From: Opitutaceae bacterium UBA4094
GTDB taxonomy: Bacteria; Verrucomicrobiota; Verrucomicrobiia; Opitutales; Opitutaceae
Direction of reading: 5' to 3'
Length of the DNA stretch: 7,371 nt
NCBI GenBank assembly: GCA_002382525.1
Contig: DFYA01000059.1
Span: forward strand, 5,609-12,979
Position numbers and translations under genes: made by a program. The first letter of the stretch is position 1; each line of letters opens with the position of its first letter. Under the pieces are notes generated by a model. That model was given only the letters and a program-made list of their open reading frames with translations. It did no database searches and had not been told where the DNA came from. Below are positions 1-6,571 of this stretch, piece by piece.

Positions 1-1427
1 CGCCCGTGCTCGGCCATCGCTTGGGAGACCTCGCGCGTGGTTTTGCGCATCTGGGCGGTGGCCTGAACGATGTTGGCGGCGCCCTTGGCCTGCTCGGCGG
101 TGGCGGTGGCGACCTGGCGGGATTGGGCGACGGTGACCGAAACGGTTTCGAGGAGCGTCTTGCTGGCGCCGACCTGTTCTTCGGAGGCGCGGCTGATCTG
201 GCCCATCAATGTATTCGTTTCGGCAATACCGCCGAGGATCTTCTTGAGGCCGGCGAGGCCGTTTTCGGAAAGGCGGTTGGAATCGTCGGCGACACGGGCG
301 CCCTCGTTGGCGGTGTCGGTGGCGTCACGGGTGACGTTTTCGAGGCTGCGCACGATGCGGGTGATGTCGGCGGTGGCTTTGGCGCAGCGATCGGCGAGGT
401 TGCGAATCTCCTCGGCGACGACGGCGAAACCGCGACCGGCCTCGCCAGCGCGGGCGGCTTCGATGGACGCGTTGAGGGAGAGCAGATTGGTGCGCTCGGC
501 GATGACGCTGATGGTGTCCACAATGCCGGAGATTTCGCCGGTTTGTTTGTTGAGTTCCTTCATGACGACCGTGGAGGCCGTCATGGAACGGGATACGCGG
601 GCGATGCCCTCGATGGATTTTTGAATGGTCTGGCCGCCCTCGTCGGCATCGCGGGAGACCTTGTCGGTGATCTCGCGGGTGCGGCGGATCAAGTCGGAGG
701 TGGCGCGGCTGGAGCGGTCCATCTGCGTGGCGCTCGTGTTGGCGTTGGAGGCGGCCTCAGTGATGCGCTCGCTATTTTGAGCGACGGATTGGATGGAGCG
801 CGCCATCTCTTCGATGGACGTCGACGTCTCTTCGACCGAAGTCGAAAGACCCTCGGCCATGGCGCCGACCTCCTCGATGGAGGCGGCCATTTCGTTCATC
901 GAAGAAAGGCTTTCTTCGGCGGCGGCGGTGAGGCTGTCGGCGCTGTCGGAGACGCTCTGGATGGAGCGGCTCATCTGCTCGATGGAGGAGCCGGTTTCGC
1001 TGACCGTGGCGGCGAGGTCCTCGGAGTCTTGGGTGACGCGTTTGACGGAGGAGGCCACCTCGTTGATCGAGGTGGTGAGTTCCTCGGCGGAGGTAGCGAG
1101 TTCCTGGCTGCCGGCGAGAACGCTGTCGCTGGCTTTGCCGATTTGTTTGATGGCGGCGGTGGTCTCGGAGGCGGCGCTGGCGACCTGCGAGGTGTTGGCG
1201 GTGACCTGTTCGATGGATGCGGCGATCTCGTTGATTGAGGACGCGATGTCGGTGCCGGAGTTAGAAAGCGAACGGGCCTGGGAGGCGGTCTCGGCAAGCG
1301 AGGAGGCGAGTTGATCTACCTGCACGACGGCGGAGTCGATCGAGAGAAGCTGGGAAGCATCGACCTTCGATGTGGCGGACGAGGACACGGGGGCGGACGG
1401 GGCGTCTTTGCGAGTGGACTTAGGCAT
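1..1427 (-). CDS. Methyl-accepting chemotaxis protein, soluble, 3' end beyond the window
   Basis: Chemoreceptor that controls CheA kinase activity through CheW. The frame is open from ATG (1427-1425) to the left edge, giving 475 codons and no stop. The signalling tip is unmistakable: E311-R-T-N-L-L, then SLNASIEAARAGEAGRGFAV and VAEEIRNLAD (residues 317-346). A perfect match to the methylation consensus, T-A-x-x-E445-Q446-x-x-G-A, lies in the C-terminal arm. No hydrophobic membrane segment, HAMP, PAS or Cache-like domain is visible: residues 1-300 are Ser/Ala/Glu-rich coiled coil with a 28-residue period. Before it is a short Ser/Ala/Pro-rich start (MPKSTRKDAPSAP). It is the last visible gene of the operon, 30 bases after cheW, with no clear Shine-Dalgarno sequence. 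The lack of a membrane helix recalls soluble receptors such as FrzCD of Myxococcus, but the signal sensed cannot be told. The missing C-terminus could hold further repeats or a sensor domain. Confidence 0.95.
   Translation of the reverse strand, partial: MPKSTRKDAPSAPVSSSATSKVDASQLLSIDSAVVQVDQLASSLAETASQARSLSNSGTDIASSINEIAASIEQVTANTSQVASAASETTAAIKQIGKASDSVLAGSQELATSAEELTTSINEVASSVKRVTQDSEDLAATVSETGSSIEQMSRSIQSVSDSADSLTAAAEESLSSMNEMAASIEEVGAMAEGLSTSVEETSTSIEEMARSIQSVAQNSERITEAASNANTSATQMDRSSRATSDLIRRTREITDKVSRDADEGGQTIQKSIEGIARVSRSMTASTVVMKELNKQTGEISGIVDTISVIAERTNLLSLNASIEAARAGEAGRGFAVVAEEIRNLADRCAKATADITRIVRSLENVTRDATDTANEGARVADDSNRLSENGLAGLKKILGGIAETNTLMGQISRASEEQVGASKTLLETVSVTVAQSRQVATATAEQAKGAANIVQATAQMRKTTREVSQAMAEHG
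732..1319 (-). repeat. Seven to eight 28-residue (84-bp) repeats in the MCP N-terminal arm
   Basis: Within the MCP, a motif of the form S-[I/M]-x-[E/Q]-h-A-x-S-h-x-x-V recurs every 28 residues, which is four heptads. Its first hydrophobic residue falls at V37, I65, I93, I121, I149, M177 and I205, and weakly at A233. Examples are SINEIAASIEQV, SINEVASSVKRV, SIEQMSRSIQSV and SMNEMAASIEEV. At DNA level the copies are diverged, so this is an old internal duplication and not a recent tandem array. The same 28-residue step appears in the C-terminal arm (E417, E445, E473), as expected if the two arms pack against each other in an antiparallel hairpin. Confidence 0.8.
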
Positions 1428-1457
1428 GATAAGCGGGGGCGTGTGTTAAAAGGGGGA

Positions 1458-1928
1458 TCAGGCGGTCGGCGCGGCAGGGGCGCCGGCGGGAAGTTCGATT
1501 TCTTCGGGGGCGAGGACGGCGGCGACATCGAGCAGCAAGATCATGCGATCCGGCAGCGTGGCGACGCCCTCGACGTAGTTGCCCTCGACGCCGTGAAGCG
1601 TTTCGCCGATCGGGCGGATGGAGTCGGGAGAAAGTTTTTTAAACTCGCGGGCGGCGTCCACGATGAGGGCGACGACGCGTTGTTGGACGTTGAGGAGAAT
1701 GAGGCGGGTGCTCCGGTCGTAGGGCAGGCGCGGCAGGCCGAAACGCGCGCGGAGGTTGAGCGCGGGGATGACCTTGCCGCGCGAGAAGACGACGCCATCG
1801 ACGGAGGGCGCGGTGTTGGGGACGGCGGTGACGTGTTCGAGCAGTTCGACCCGTTGCACCTGTTCGCTGCGAATGCCGTAGGTCGAACCGGCGAGCTCAA
1901 AGAGGATGTAGGTGTCGGATTCGGTCAT
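1458..1928 (-). CDS. cheW: CheW-type chemotaxis coupling protein
   Basis: Adaptor that links chemoreceptors to CheA in the signalling array; cytoplasmic. The 156-residue product is a single CheW domain of normal length. Typical features are the opening ILFELAGSTYGIRSEQVQRV (residues 8-27), the P-N-x-x-P-x-V-x-G-V-V-x-x-R-G-x-V-I-P segment with N-L-R, and the second half with LIVDAAREFKKL and the closing D-R-M-I-L-L-L-D-V. The start ATG overlaps the cheA stop in an ATGA, so its translation is probably coupled to cheA. The tail is short and Ala/Pro-rich (LPAGAPAAPTA). Only one CheW is visible, and it presumably serves the receptor encoded directly after it. The family call is secure. The specific pathway, whether motility or another output, cannot be told from this gene. 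Confidence 0.95.
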   Translation of the reverse strand: MTESDTYILFELAGSTYGIRSEQVQRVELLEHVTAVPNTAPSVDGVVFSRGKVIPALNLRARFGLPRLPYDRSTRLILLNVQQRVVALIVDAAREFKKLSPDSIRPIGETLHGVEGNYVEGVATLPDRMILLLDVAAVLAPEEIELPAGAPAAPTA

Positions 1929-3997
1929 GAGGAAGAGGCGATGAGGGCGGCGGCTTCGGTGCGCTCCGAGGCGGAGAGCGGGCGGATGGCGCCTTCGAGC
2001 AAGGTGAGCGCGTCGAGGATCAAGACGGGGCGGCCGTCGCCCAACTCGGTTGCGCCGAGGATGCCGGGGGCCTGAATGAGCGGGTCGTCCATGGGGCGCA
2101 CGACGACCTCGCGTTGTCCGACCACGCGGTCGATTACGAGGCCGGCGAAACCCGCCTCGGAGCGGATCACAATCACGGGCACGGTGGAGCGGGCCGTGGC
2201 GTGGGTGCCGGACGAGGCGGAGGAAGCGGGCGGGGTTGGGGTTGTCGCGCCGAACAAGTTACCGAGACGGACGACAGGCAGGACGCCGTTGCGATAAGGA
2301 ATGATCAGCGTCTGCCGGATGGGCTGGATCGCGGACTGCGCGGTTTCGATGATTTCTTGAACGAGGTTCTGCGGGACCGCGCAGGTCTGGCCCGCGACGG
2401 AGAACAAAACCGTTTCGACAATCGAGAGCGTGAGCGGCAGGCGGAGGGTGAATTGAGTGCTGCGGCCGGGCACGCTTTGCAGGGACAAGTTGCCGCCGAG
2501 ATCTTGAACCACGTCGCGCACCACGCTCATGCCGACACCGCGGCCGGCGGCTCGGTCGGTTTCCTCGCGGGTGGAGAAGCCGGGCGTGCAGAGCAAATCG
2601 AGGATGGCTTTGTCGTCGAGCACGGGCGGGGCGGAAACACCCAGTGCCTGCGCGCGGGAGACGAGGTTGCGGGCATCGACGCCGCGACCGTCGTCGCGGA
2701 TTTTGATGATGACGAAGCCGCCTTCGGCGGCGGCGCTGAGCACGATGGCGCCTTCGGCGGGTTTGCCGGCGGCGAGGCGTTCGTCGGGCGTTTCGATGCC
2801 GTGGCTGAACGCGTTGCGCACGAGGTGGAGCAGCGGCTCCTTGAGGCGCTCGACCACGAATTTGTCGATCTCGGTGTGGCGACCCTCGATGATGAGGCGG
2901 GCTTTTTTGGTCGAACTGCGCGCGAGGTCGCGGACGACAAACGGCAGGCGGGCGAAGACCTCGGCGACGGGCACAAGGCGCACGCGAGTGATCGCCTCGC
3001 GCAGTTCGCGGAGGGAGCGCGTAAGGGACAGGTTGACCTCTTTCAAGGCGCTGGAATCGGTGATGCCGTGATTGAGTCGGTCTTCGAGCCGGGAGCGATG
3101 GATGACGAGTTCGCCCGCGATCCGCAGGAGGTCGTCGAGTCGGCCGATGTCGACGCGCACGATGTGGGACGGAGCGATGAACAGCGACGCGCCCTGGTCT
3201 TCGGCAGCGGGAAGATCGAGCGGTTCGCTCGCGAGGGAAGACGGCACGACCGGCGATTCGACGGAGGACGCCGCGATGGTGGCGTCCGATGAAGAGATTG
3301 GCGCTAACGTGACGCCGGACTCGAGCCAGTCGGCCGCGTCGGGAGGCGTGCTGGTTTCCACGACAAACTCGAAGGTCATGCCTCCGGTTTTGATGACGGG
3401 GTGCGAGCTACGAACGGTGCCCAACGCGCCGAGGCGGGCGCGCACGGCGTCGAGGTTGACGCCGCGCGCATCGAGTTCGTTCGAGGGTGAAAACGTGAAC
3501 CGATACAGGTCGCCGGCCGGGGTTGGCGGGGGCGTGGTTGAGGCTTCGCCAGCGGGAGCGGGGGGAGGAGCGTCGGTCGCAGGCGTCGCGGGGGCGGGGG
3601 AAGCGAACTGTTTAAGGCCGTCTACCAAGTCGGCGACGGCCGGGATGGGCGAGCGTTGGCGGTGCGCGCCGATGATCGATTCCAGGCGTTGCACCGTTTG
3701 AAGGAGTTTCTCCAAGCCGGCGTCGGAGAGCGCAAGTTCACCGCGAGTGAGTCCCTTGAGATAGCTCTCGGCGACGTGGGCAAGTTCTTCGGCGGCGCGC
3801 AGGCCGACGATGGCGGCGTTCCCCTTGAGGGAATGCATGGTGCGGAAGAGCGGCTCGAAACAACTAGGCGCAGGGTCGGCGCGGGTCGTTTCCAGTCCGG
3901 TGAGGAGGTCGCGTAAGACGCCGAGTTGTTCATCGCACTCGGCGTAGAAGTCATCCAGCAGCTCTTGGGCGAATTCAGGTGAAGAGTCGTCCGTCAT
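1925..3997 (-). CDS. cheA: CheA-type chemotaxis histidine kinase
   Basis: Receptor-controlled kinase that autophosphorylates on a histidine and passes the phosphate to a receiver protein. The 690-residue product has the full P1-P5 order. P1/Hpt (about 1-115) carries H55 in TMHSLKGNAAIVGL. An Ala/Pro/Thr-rich linker follows (132-162). Next is a P2-like domain (163-216, starting DLYRFTFSPSNELDARG), then a second loose linker. P3 dimerisation is about 281-345 (RVDIGRLDDLLRIAGELVIH). P4 catalytic is about 346-522, with an N-box around N395 (HLVRNAFSHGIE), the DDGRGVD motif at 435-441 and GRGVGMSVV at 486-494. P5/CheW-like is about 525-672. All key residues are present, so it should be active. The N-box has Ser398 where classical CheA usually has Asp. 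There is no C-terminal receiver, unlike FrzE-type hybrids; the receiver is the separate gene just upstream. ATGA overlaps at both ends indicate translational coupling. Confidence 0.96.
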   Translation of the reverse strand: MTDDSSPEFAQELLDDFYAECDEQLGVLRDLLTGLETTRADPAPSCFEPLFRTMHSLKGNAAIVGLRAAEELAHVAESYLKGLTRGELALSDAGLEKLLQTVQRLESIIGAHRQRSPIPAVADLVDGLKQFASPAPATPATDAPPPAPAGEASTTPPPTPAGDLYRFTFSPSNELDARGVNLDAVRARLGALGTVRSSHPVIKTGGMTFEFVVETSTPPDAADWLESGVTLAPISSSDATIAASSVESPVVPSSLASEPLDLPAAEDQGASLFIAPSHIVRVDIGRLDDLLRIAGELVIHRSRLEDRLNHGITDSSALKEVNLSLTRSLRELREAITRVRLVPVAEVFARLPFVVRDLARSSTKKARLIIEGRHTEIDKFVVERLKEPLLHLVRNAFSHGIETPDERLAAGKPAEGAIVLSAAAEGGFVIIKIRDDGRGVDARNLVSRAQALGVSAPPVLDDKAILDLLCTPGFSTREETDRAAGRGVGMSVVRDVVQDLGGNLSLQSVPGRSTQFTLRLPLTLSIVETVLFSVAGQTCAVPQNLVQEIIETAQSAIQPIRQTLIIPYRNGVLPVVRLGNLFGATTPTPPASSASSGTHATARSTVPVIVIRSEAGFAGLVIDRVVGQREVVVRPMDDPLIQAPGILGATELGDGRPVLILDALTLLEGAIRPLSASERTEAAALIASSS

Positions 3998-4473
3998 TCA
4001 GCGGGAGTCGGCACGCCGATATTGCTCGCTAGGGGGCGCGGGTTGGCGAGTGGGTCGGGGACGGCGAAGGCCTGCATGACGGTCTGCATCTGGTCGACCT
4101 GAATTGGTTTCGTGAAGCAGGCAAGGGCACCGAGGGCGGTGGCGCGTTGGATGTCGGTTGCGTCCTCGGAGCCGCTGAGCACGACAATCTTGAGGTCGGC
4201 GAGGCCGGGTTGCGTTTGCACCCAAGCGAGGACCTCGAAACCAGTGAATTCCGGCATCTTTAAGTCGAGAAAAACGATGTCGGGAAGGACGCTGGGGACC
4301 GCGTCGGGCGCGTTGAGAGCCGCCTTTAAAATCTCGACTGCAGCGAGCCCGTTGGGCGCGTGCGTAATCTGCAGTTTGCATCCAGCGCGCCGAGCGACGC
4401 GTTCGAAGAAAAACGCGTCGTCCTCGCTGTCCTCTACAAGTAGAACCTGATAGACGCTCCCGCTGCATGACAT
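3994..4473 (-). CDS. Single-domain response regulator (CheY/Rcp-like receiver)
   Basis: Receiver protein and likely phosphate acceptor of the adjacent CheA. The 159-residue product has the acidic pair E14-D15 in LLVEDSEDDAFFF, phospho-acceptor D70 in IVFLDLKMPEFTGFEVL, S100 at the conserved Ser/Thr position (VVLSGSEDA), and K122 in the K-P motif. There is no output domain, only about 30 loosely ordered C-terminal residues. The LLVEDSEDD opening and the length resemble Rcp1-type receivers rather than classical CheY. The position of the CheY switch tyrosine (three before the Lys) is Cys119, so CheY-like binding to a flagellar motor is uncertain. It is the first gene of the operon, and its TGA stop overlaps the cheA ATG. 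A second ATG lies in another frame 5 bases downstream; the one at 4473 opens the correct frame. No clear Shine-Dalgarno sequence precedes it. Confidence 0.9.
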   Translation of the reverse strand: MSCSGSVYQVLLVEDSEDDAFFFERVARRAGCKLQITHAPNGLAAVEILKAALNAPDAVPSVLPDIVFLDLKMPEFTGFEVLAWVQTQPGLADLKIVVLSGSEDATDIQRATALGALACFTKPIQVDQMQTVMQAFAVPDPLANPRPLASNIGVPTPAE

Positions 4474-4530
4474 GGTGAAAAAAGGGGCCGATCTCCCTAT
4501 GGGTGTCGAACGCTATTCGCGAGAAGAGTT

Positions 4531-4536
4531 ATTATA
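4531..4536 (-). promoter_or_regulatory. Candidate -10 box for the che operon
   Basis: A perfect TATAAT on the minus strand lies 58 bases before the first codon of the response regulator, in the only AT-rich patch of this GC-rich region (about 4531-4550). The predicted start of transcription would be near 4524, giving a leader of about 50 bases. No good -35 hexamer is seen 16-18 bases upstream (the best is GTAAGA or TAAGAA), so an activator or a different sigma factor may be involved. The same patch read on the plus strand contains TATATT, so a divergent promoter is possible. Confidence 0.35.
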
Positions 4537-4673
4537 TTGAATTTGCAATACCTTCTTACGAGAGGAGGAGGGGAGGAGTGCCGGGGGTCTTCCTAGGAAC
4601 TGTTGCGGAAATTCCCCTATCCCGTCATTTCCGAGGACCTGTTCGATACACAGAGCGGAAGCCTCAGCTGGAG

Positions 4674-4730
4674 TTGTTCAGGGCTCCGACCGACGGGGCC
4701 GGTTGCAAGCTAGCGGAGACCCCTGGACAA
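4674..4730 (+). repeat. 15-bp imperfect inverted repeat (long hairpin)
   Basis: TTGTTCAGGGCTCCG (4674-4688) pairs with CGGAGACCCCTGGACAA (4714-4730). This forms 15 base pairs, one of them a U-G wobble, with a two-base bulge (4719-4720). The 25-base loop can form a smaller ACCG/CGGT hairpin (4689-4692 with 4700-4703). It is the longest stem in the intergenic region and the main reason to suspect a functional RNA here. Confidence 0.75.
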
Positions 4731-4800
4731 GCGCCATGCTGTCATGGCTGATTGAATACGAGCGAGGGGACGTCCGGAACCTCGCCTAGGCGCGTGGGTC

Positions 4801-4835
4801 AAGGGTGCGGTTTTCCCGCCCCTTCTTTTTCTTTT
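4801..4835 (+). terminator. Rho-independent terminator, plus strand
   Basis: AAGGG-(T)-GCGG (4801-4810) pairs with CCGCCCCTT (4816-4824), giving nine base pairs with one bulged T and a TTTTC loop. The stem is followed directly by CTTTTTCTTTT (4825-4835). The T-run exists only on the plus strand, so it would stop rightward transcripts. No rightward protein gene ends before it; the che operon runs the other way. It must therefore end a non-coding transcript or act as an attenuator for the gene starting at 4867. Confidence 0.7.
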
Positions 4836-4866
4836 CTTCCGGCCTGCTCCGGCCGGGTTCCGCCCC

Positions 4867-6210
4867 ATGTCCTCATCTCTTTTGCAGCGTTACCGCGCGT
4901 GGCGTCATCGTCCCTCGCCCGAGCCCGGTTCCAAGGAATCGCGTCGGCGAATTTGGATTTGGTCGGTGTTGGGCATCGTGGGCCTGTTGGCGTTCTTTTT
5001 TTGGTATACCTCGGCCCGCATGTTGAAGGAGCCGCTGGTGGTCGACATCGCGATTGATGACCCGCACTTCGGCGAGTCGCTCGGGCCCTTGCTCGGCGCC
5101 GAGTTCAGCAAGGGCAACAAGGTGGAGCTGTTGGTCAACGGGGAGGAGTTTTTCCCTTCGATGTTAAAGGCGATCCGAGAGGCGGAGAAAACCATCACGC
5201 TCGAAACCTACATCTGGTCGTCGGGGAAAATCAGCGACGAGTTCATCGAGGCGTTGTCCGAACGCGCGCGGGCCGGGGTGAAGGTGCATGTGATTGGCGA
5301 CGGCATGGGGACGCGCCCGCTCAAACGCGCAGACCGCCAACGAATGATTGATGCGGGCGTCGAGTATCACGTTTACGGGCGCGAGCACTGGTATGAGATC
5401 AAACCCGACATCAACCATCGCACGCATCGCAAGCTGCTCGTGATCGACGGGCGCATCGGTTTCACGGGCGGCATGTGCATCGACGACCGTTGGCTGGGTG
5501 ATGCGGAAACGACGGACGTGTGGCGGGAGACCCAAGTGCGGGTCGAGGGGCCGGTGGTGCGACAGATGCAGTCCGTGTTCGTGACCAACTGGGTGCAGAC
5601 GACGCCGCGCGTGTTGTTCGGTCCCGAATATTTTCCGGTGGGCGGCGCGCTGCCTCTCGGGGGCGCTTATGCGCAATGTTTCGAAAGCGGCCCCAACGAG
5701 TCGCCCGAATACGCGAGGCTCTCCTACATGGCGGCGATCGCGGCGGCGCGCGAGGTGATCCAGATCGCCAACGCTTATTTTATACCCGATGACCTGATGC
5801 TCGACATGTTGGTGGCGGCCTTGGAACGCGGTGTGCAGGTGCAAATCATCGTGCCCGGGGTCAACGATTCGGCGTTTGGCCGTGCCGCCTCGCGCTCACG
5901 CTGGGGCCGGCTTCTGGCGGCCGGCGCGGAGTTTTACTCGTATGAGAGAGCGATGTATCACGCCAAGGTGATGATGGTGGACGACGTCTTTTTAACCATC
6001 GGCTCGGTCAATTTCGACAACCGCTCCTTGAGCATTAACGACGAGGTCAACCTCAACGTGCTTGATCGCAAGCTGGCGGCTCGCGGACGGGAAATCTTCG
6101 AGAAGGACCTCGCCGACTCCAGACCCATCACGCGCGAAGAGTTCGAGGGCCGGCCGGCCTACATCAAGGCGATCGACTGGTTTTGCGGGCTGTTCCGCTC
6201 GCAATTATAA
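4867..6210 (+). CDS. Cardiolipin synthase / phospholipase D-like membrane protein
   Basis: Member of the phospholipase D superfamily, most likely a cardiolipin synthase that joins phosphatidyl groups at the inner membrane. The 447-residue product has two catalytic HKD motifs: H187-x-K189-x4-D194 (HRKLLVIDGRIGFTGG) and H365-x-K367-x4-D372 (HAKVMMVDDVFLTIGSVNFD). The second is followed by NRSLSINDEVNLNVLD, which is characteristic of bacterial cardiolipin synthases. A basic N-terminus (RYRAWRHR, then KESRRR) precedes a single hydrophobic segment at about 29-48. By the positive-inside rule the catalytic part would lie outside the cytoplasm, whereas ClsA-type enzymes have two helices; this topology is inferred. 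Start ATG 4867 is preceded by CCGCCCC with no Shine-Dalgarno. A terminator-like hairpin lies 31 bases upstream. Another PLD-family activity is possible, so no cls symbol is assigned. Confidence 0.88.
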   Translation: MSSSLLQRYRAWRHRPSPEPGSKESRRRIWIWSVLGIVGLLAFFFWYTSARMLKEPLVVDIAIDDPHFGESLGPLLGAEFSKGNKVELLVNGEEFFPSMLKAIREAEKTITLETYIWSSGKISDEFIEALSERARAGVKVHVIGDGMGTRPLKRADRQRMIDAGVEYHVYGREHWYEIKPDINHRTHRKLLVIDGRIGFTGGMCIDDRWLGDAETTDVWRETQVRVEGPVVRQMQSVFVTNWVQTTPRVLFGPEYFPVGGALPLGGAYAQCFESGPNESPEYARLSYMAAIAAAREVIQIANAYFIPDDLMLDMLVAALERGVQVQIIVPGVNDSAFGRAASRSRWGRLLAAGAEFYSYERAMYHAKVMMVDDVFLTIGSVNFDNRSLSINDEVNLNVLDRKLAARGREIFEKDLADSRPITREEFEGRPAYIKAIDWFCGLFRSQL

Positions 6211-6334
6211 GTCGTGAAGCAGGCGCGTCGGCGTCGCGGGGGGCGGTTGGGACCAGGGAACCTATCCGTGCTATCGCGCACTGTGATGGGAGCTTACCGA
6301 AGTTCGGTTGGCGCAACCTCAACCTACCATCGCC

Positions 6335-6538
6335 ATGAACAAACCCATTGCCATCGCTCTCCTCGTTATTGGTGTAATCCTTCTCATTTTCGGCCTGAAC
6401 GCGGGGGACTCGCTCGCGTCAAACGTCAAAGAAACCGTCACGGGGACACCTACTGACAAGAGCATGTGGCTGATCATCGGTGGCGTGGCCGGGATCATCG
6501 TCGGCGGAGTCGGCCTCCTGCGCGGCGGGAAAGCCTAA
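6335..6538 (+). CDS. DUF3185-type small membrane protein
   Basis: Small integral membrane protein of unknown function, 67 residues. It has two hydrophobic helices: residues about 4-21 (PIAIALLVIGVILLIFGL) and about 46-62 (WLIIGGVAGIIVGGVGL). Between them is a polar loop containing N-A-G-D-S-L-A-S-N-V and T-G-T-P-T-D-K-S-M-W. The opening MNKPIAIALLVIGVILLIFG and the G-x-P-T-D-K loop match my memory of the DUF3185 family, whose role is not known. I chose ATG 6335 over an in-frame TTG at 6308 because the added residues (MAQPQPTIA) are not family-like and the homology starts at this Met. It lies 124 bases after the cardiolipin-synthase-like gene in the same direction. A shared envelope role is plausible but unproven. 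A strong stem-loop follows 33 bases later. Confidence 0.85.
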   Translation: MNKPIAIALLVIGVILLIFGLNAGDSLASNVKETVTGTPTDKSMWLIIGGVAGIIVGGVGLLRGGKA

Positions 6539-6571
6539 GCCGGGCAGGGATGGATATTTACAAGCCGTCCG

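Larger units (their letters stand above)
4606..4835 (+). ncRNA. Candidate structured RNA: small RNA or attenuated leader upstream of the cls-like gene
   Basis: No protein gene is supported in 4474-4866, but the plus strand folds into consecutive hairpins ending in an intrinsic terminator. From 5' to 3' they are: TTCCG/CGGAA (4629-4633 with 4656-4660) enclosing CTGT/ACAG (4639-4642 with 4650-4653); a 15-bp stem at 4674-4688 with 4714-4730; GCCATG-CTGT-CATGGC (4733-4748); GCGAGG/CCTCGC (4762-4767 with 4780-4785); and the terminator (4801-4835). The U-rich tail sets the plus orientation. I compared it by eye with 6S, SRP, tmRNA, RNase P and c-di-GMP riboswitch signatures and recognised none. The 5' end is a guess, and no clear plus-strand promoter was found. 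It could be an independent small RNA or a leader that controls the downstream gene. Folding is seen by inspection; transcription is inferred. Confidence 0.45.

Noticed and set aside
6..1238. Long plus-strand open frame, 410 codons, very Gly/Asp-rich
   Set aside because: It is the mirror of the MCP coding frame on the minus strand; the repetitive Gly-rich translation comes from the MCP repeats and high GC.
2114..3292. Plus-strand open frame of 392 codons opposite cheA
   Set aside because: cheA on the minus strand has a complete set of family motifs over the same bases; the opposite frame has none.
4503..4751. Plus-strand open frame of 82 codons from a GTG
   Set aside because: Starts inside the putative che promoter region, has no recognisable domain, and overlaps strong RNA hairpins.
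4733..4792. Possible SRP RNA or other housekeeping RNA because of the GTCCGGAAC segment
   Set aside because: The conserved SRP core (GGTCAGG then GGAAGGAAGCAGCC) is absent.
4752..5057. Plus-strand open frame of 101 codons
   Set aside because: Runs through the terminator and overlaps the start of the cardiolipin-synthase-like gene in another frame.
5164..5844. Minus-strand open frame of 226 codons, His/Arg-rich
   Set aside because: Antisense shadow of the PLD-like gene, whose HKD motifs are clear.
6256..6285. GGGAACC upstream of the DUF3185 gene as an ECF sigma -35 element
   Set aside because: No convincing matching -10 element 16-17 bases downstream.
6308..6334. TTG at 6308 as the start of the DUF3185 protein
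   Set aside because: ATG 6335 matches the usual family N-terminus; the extra nine residues do not.
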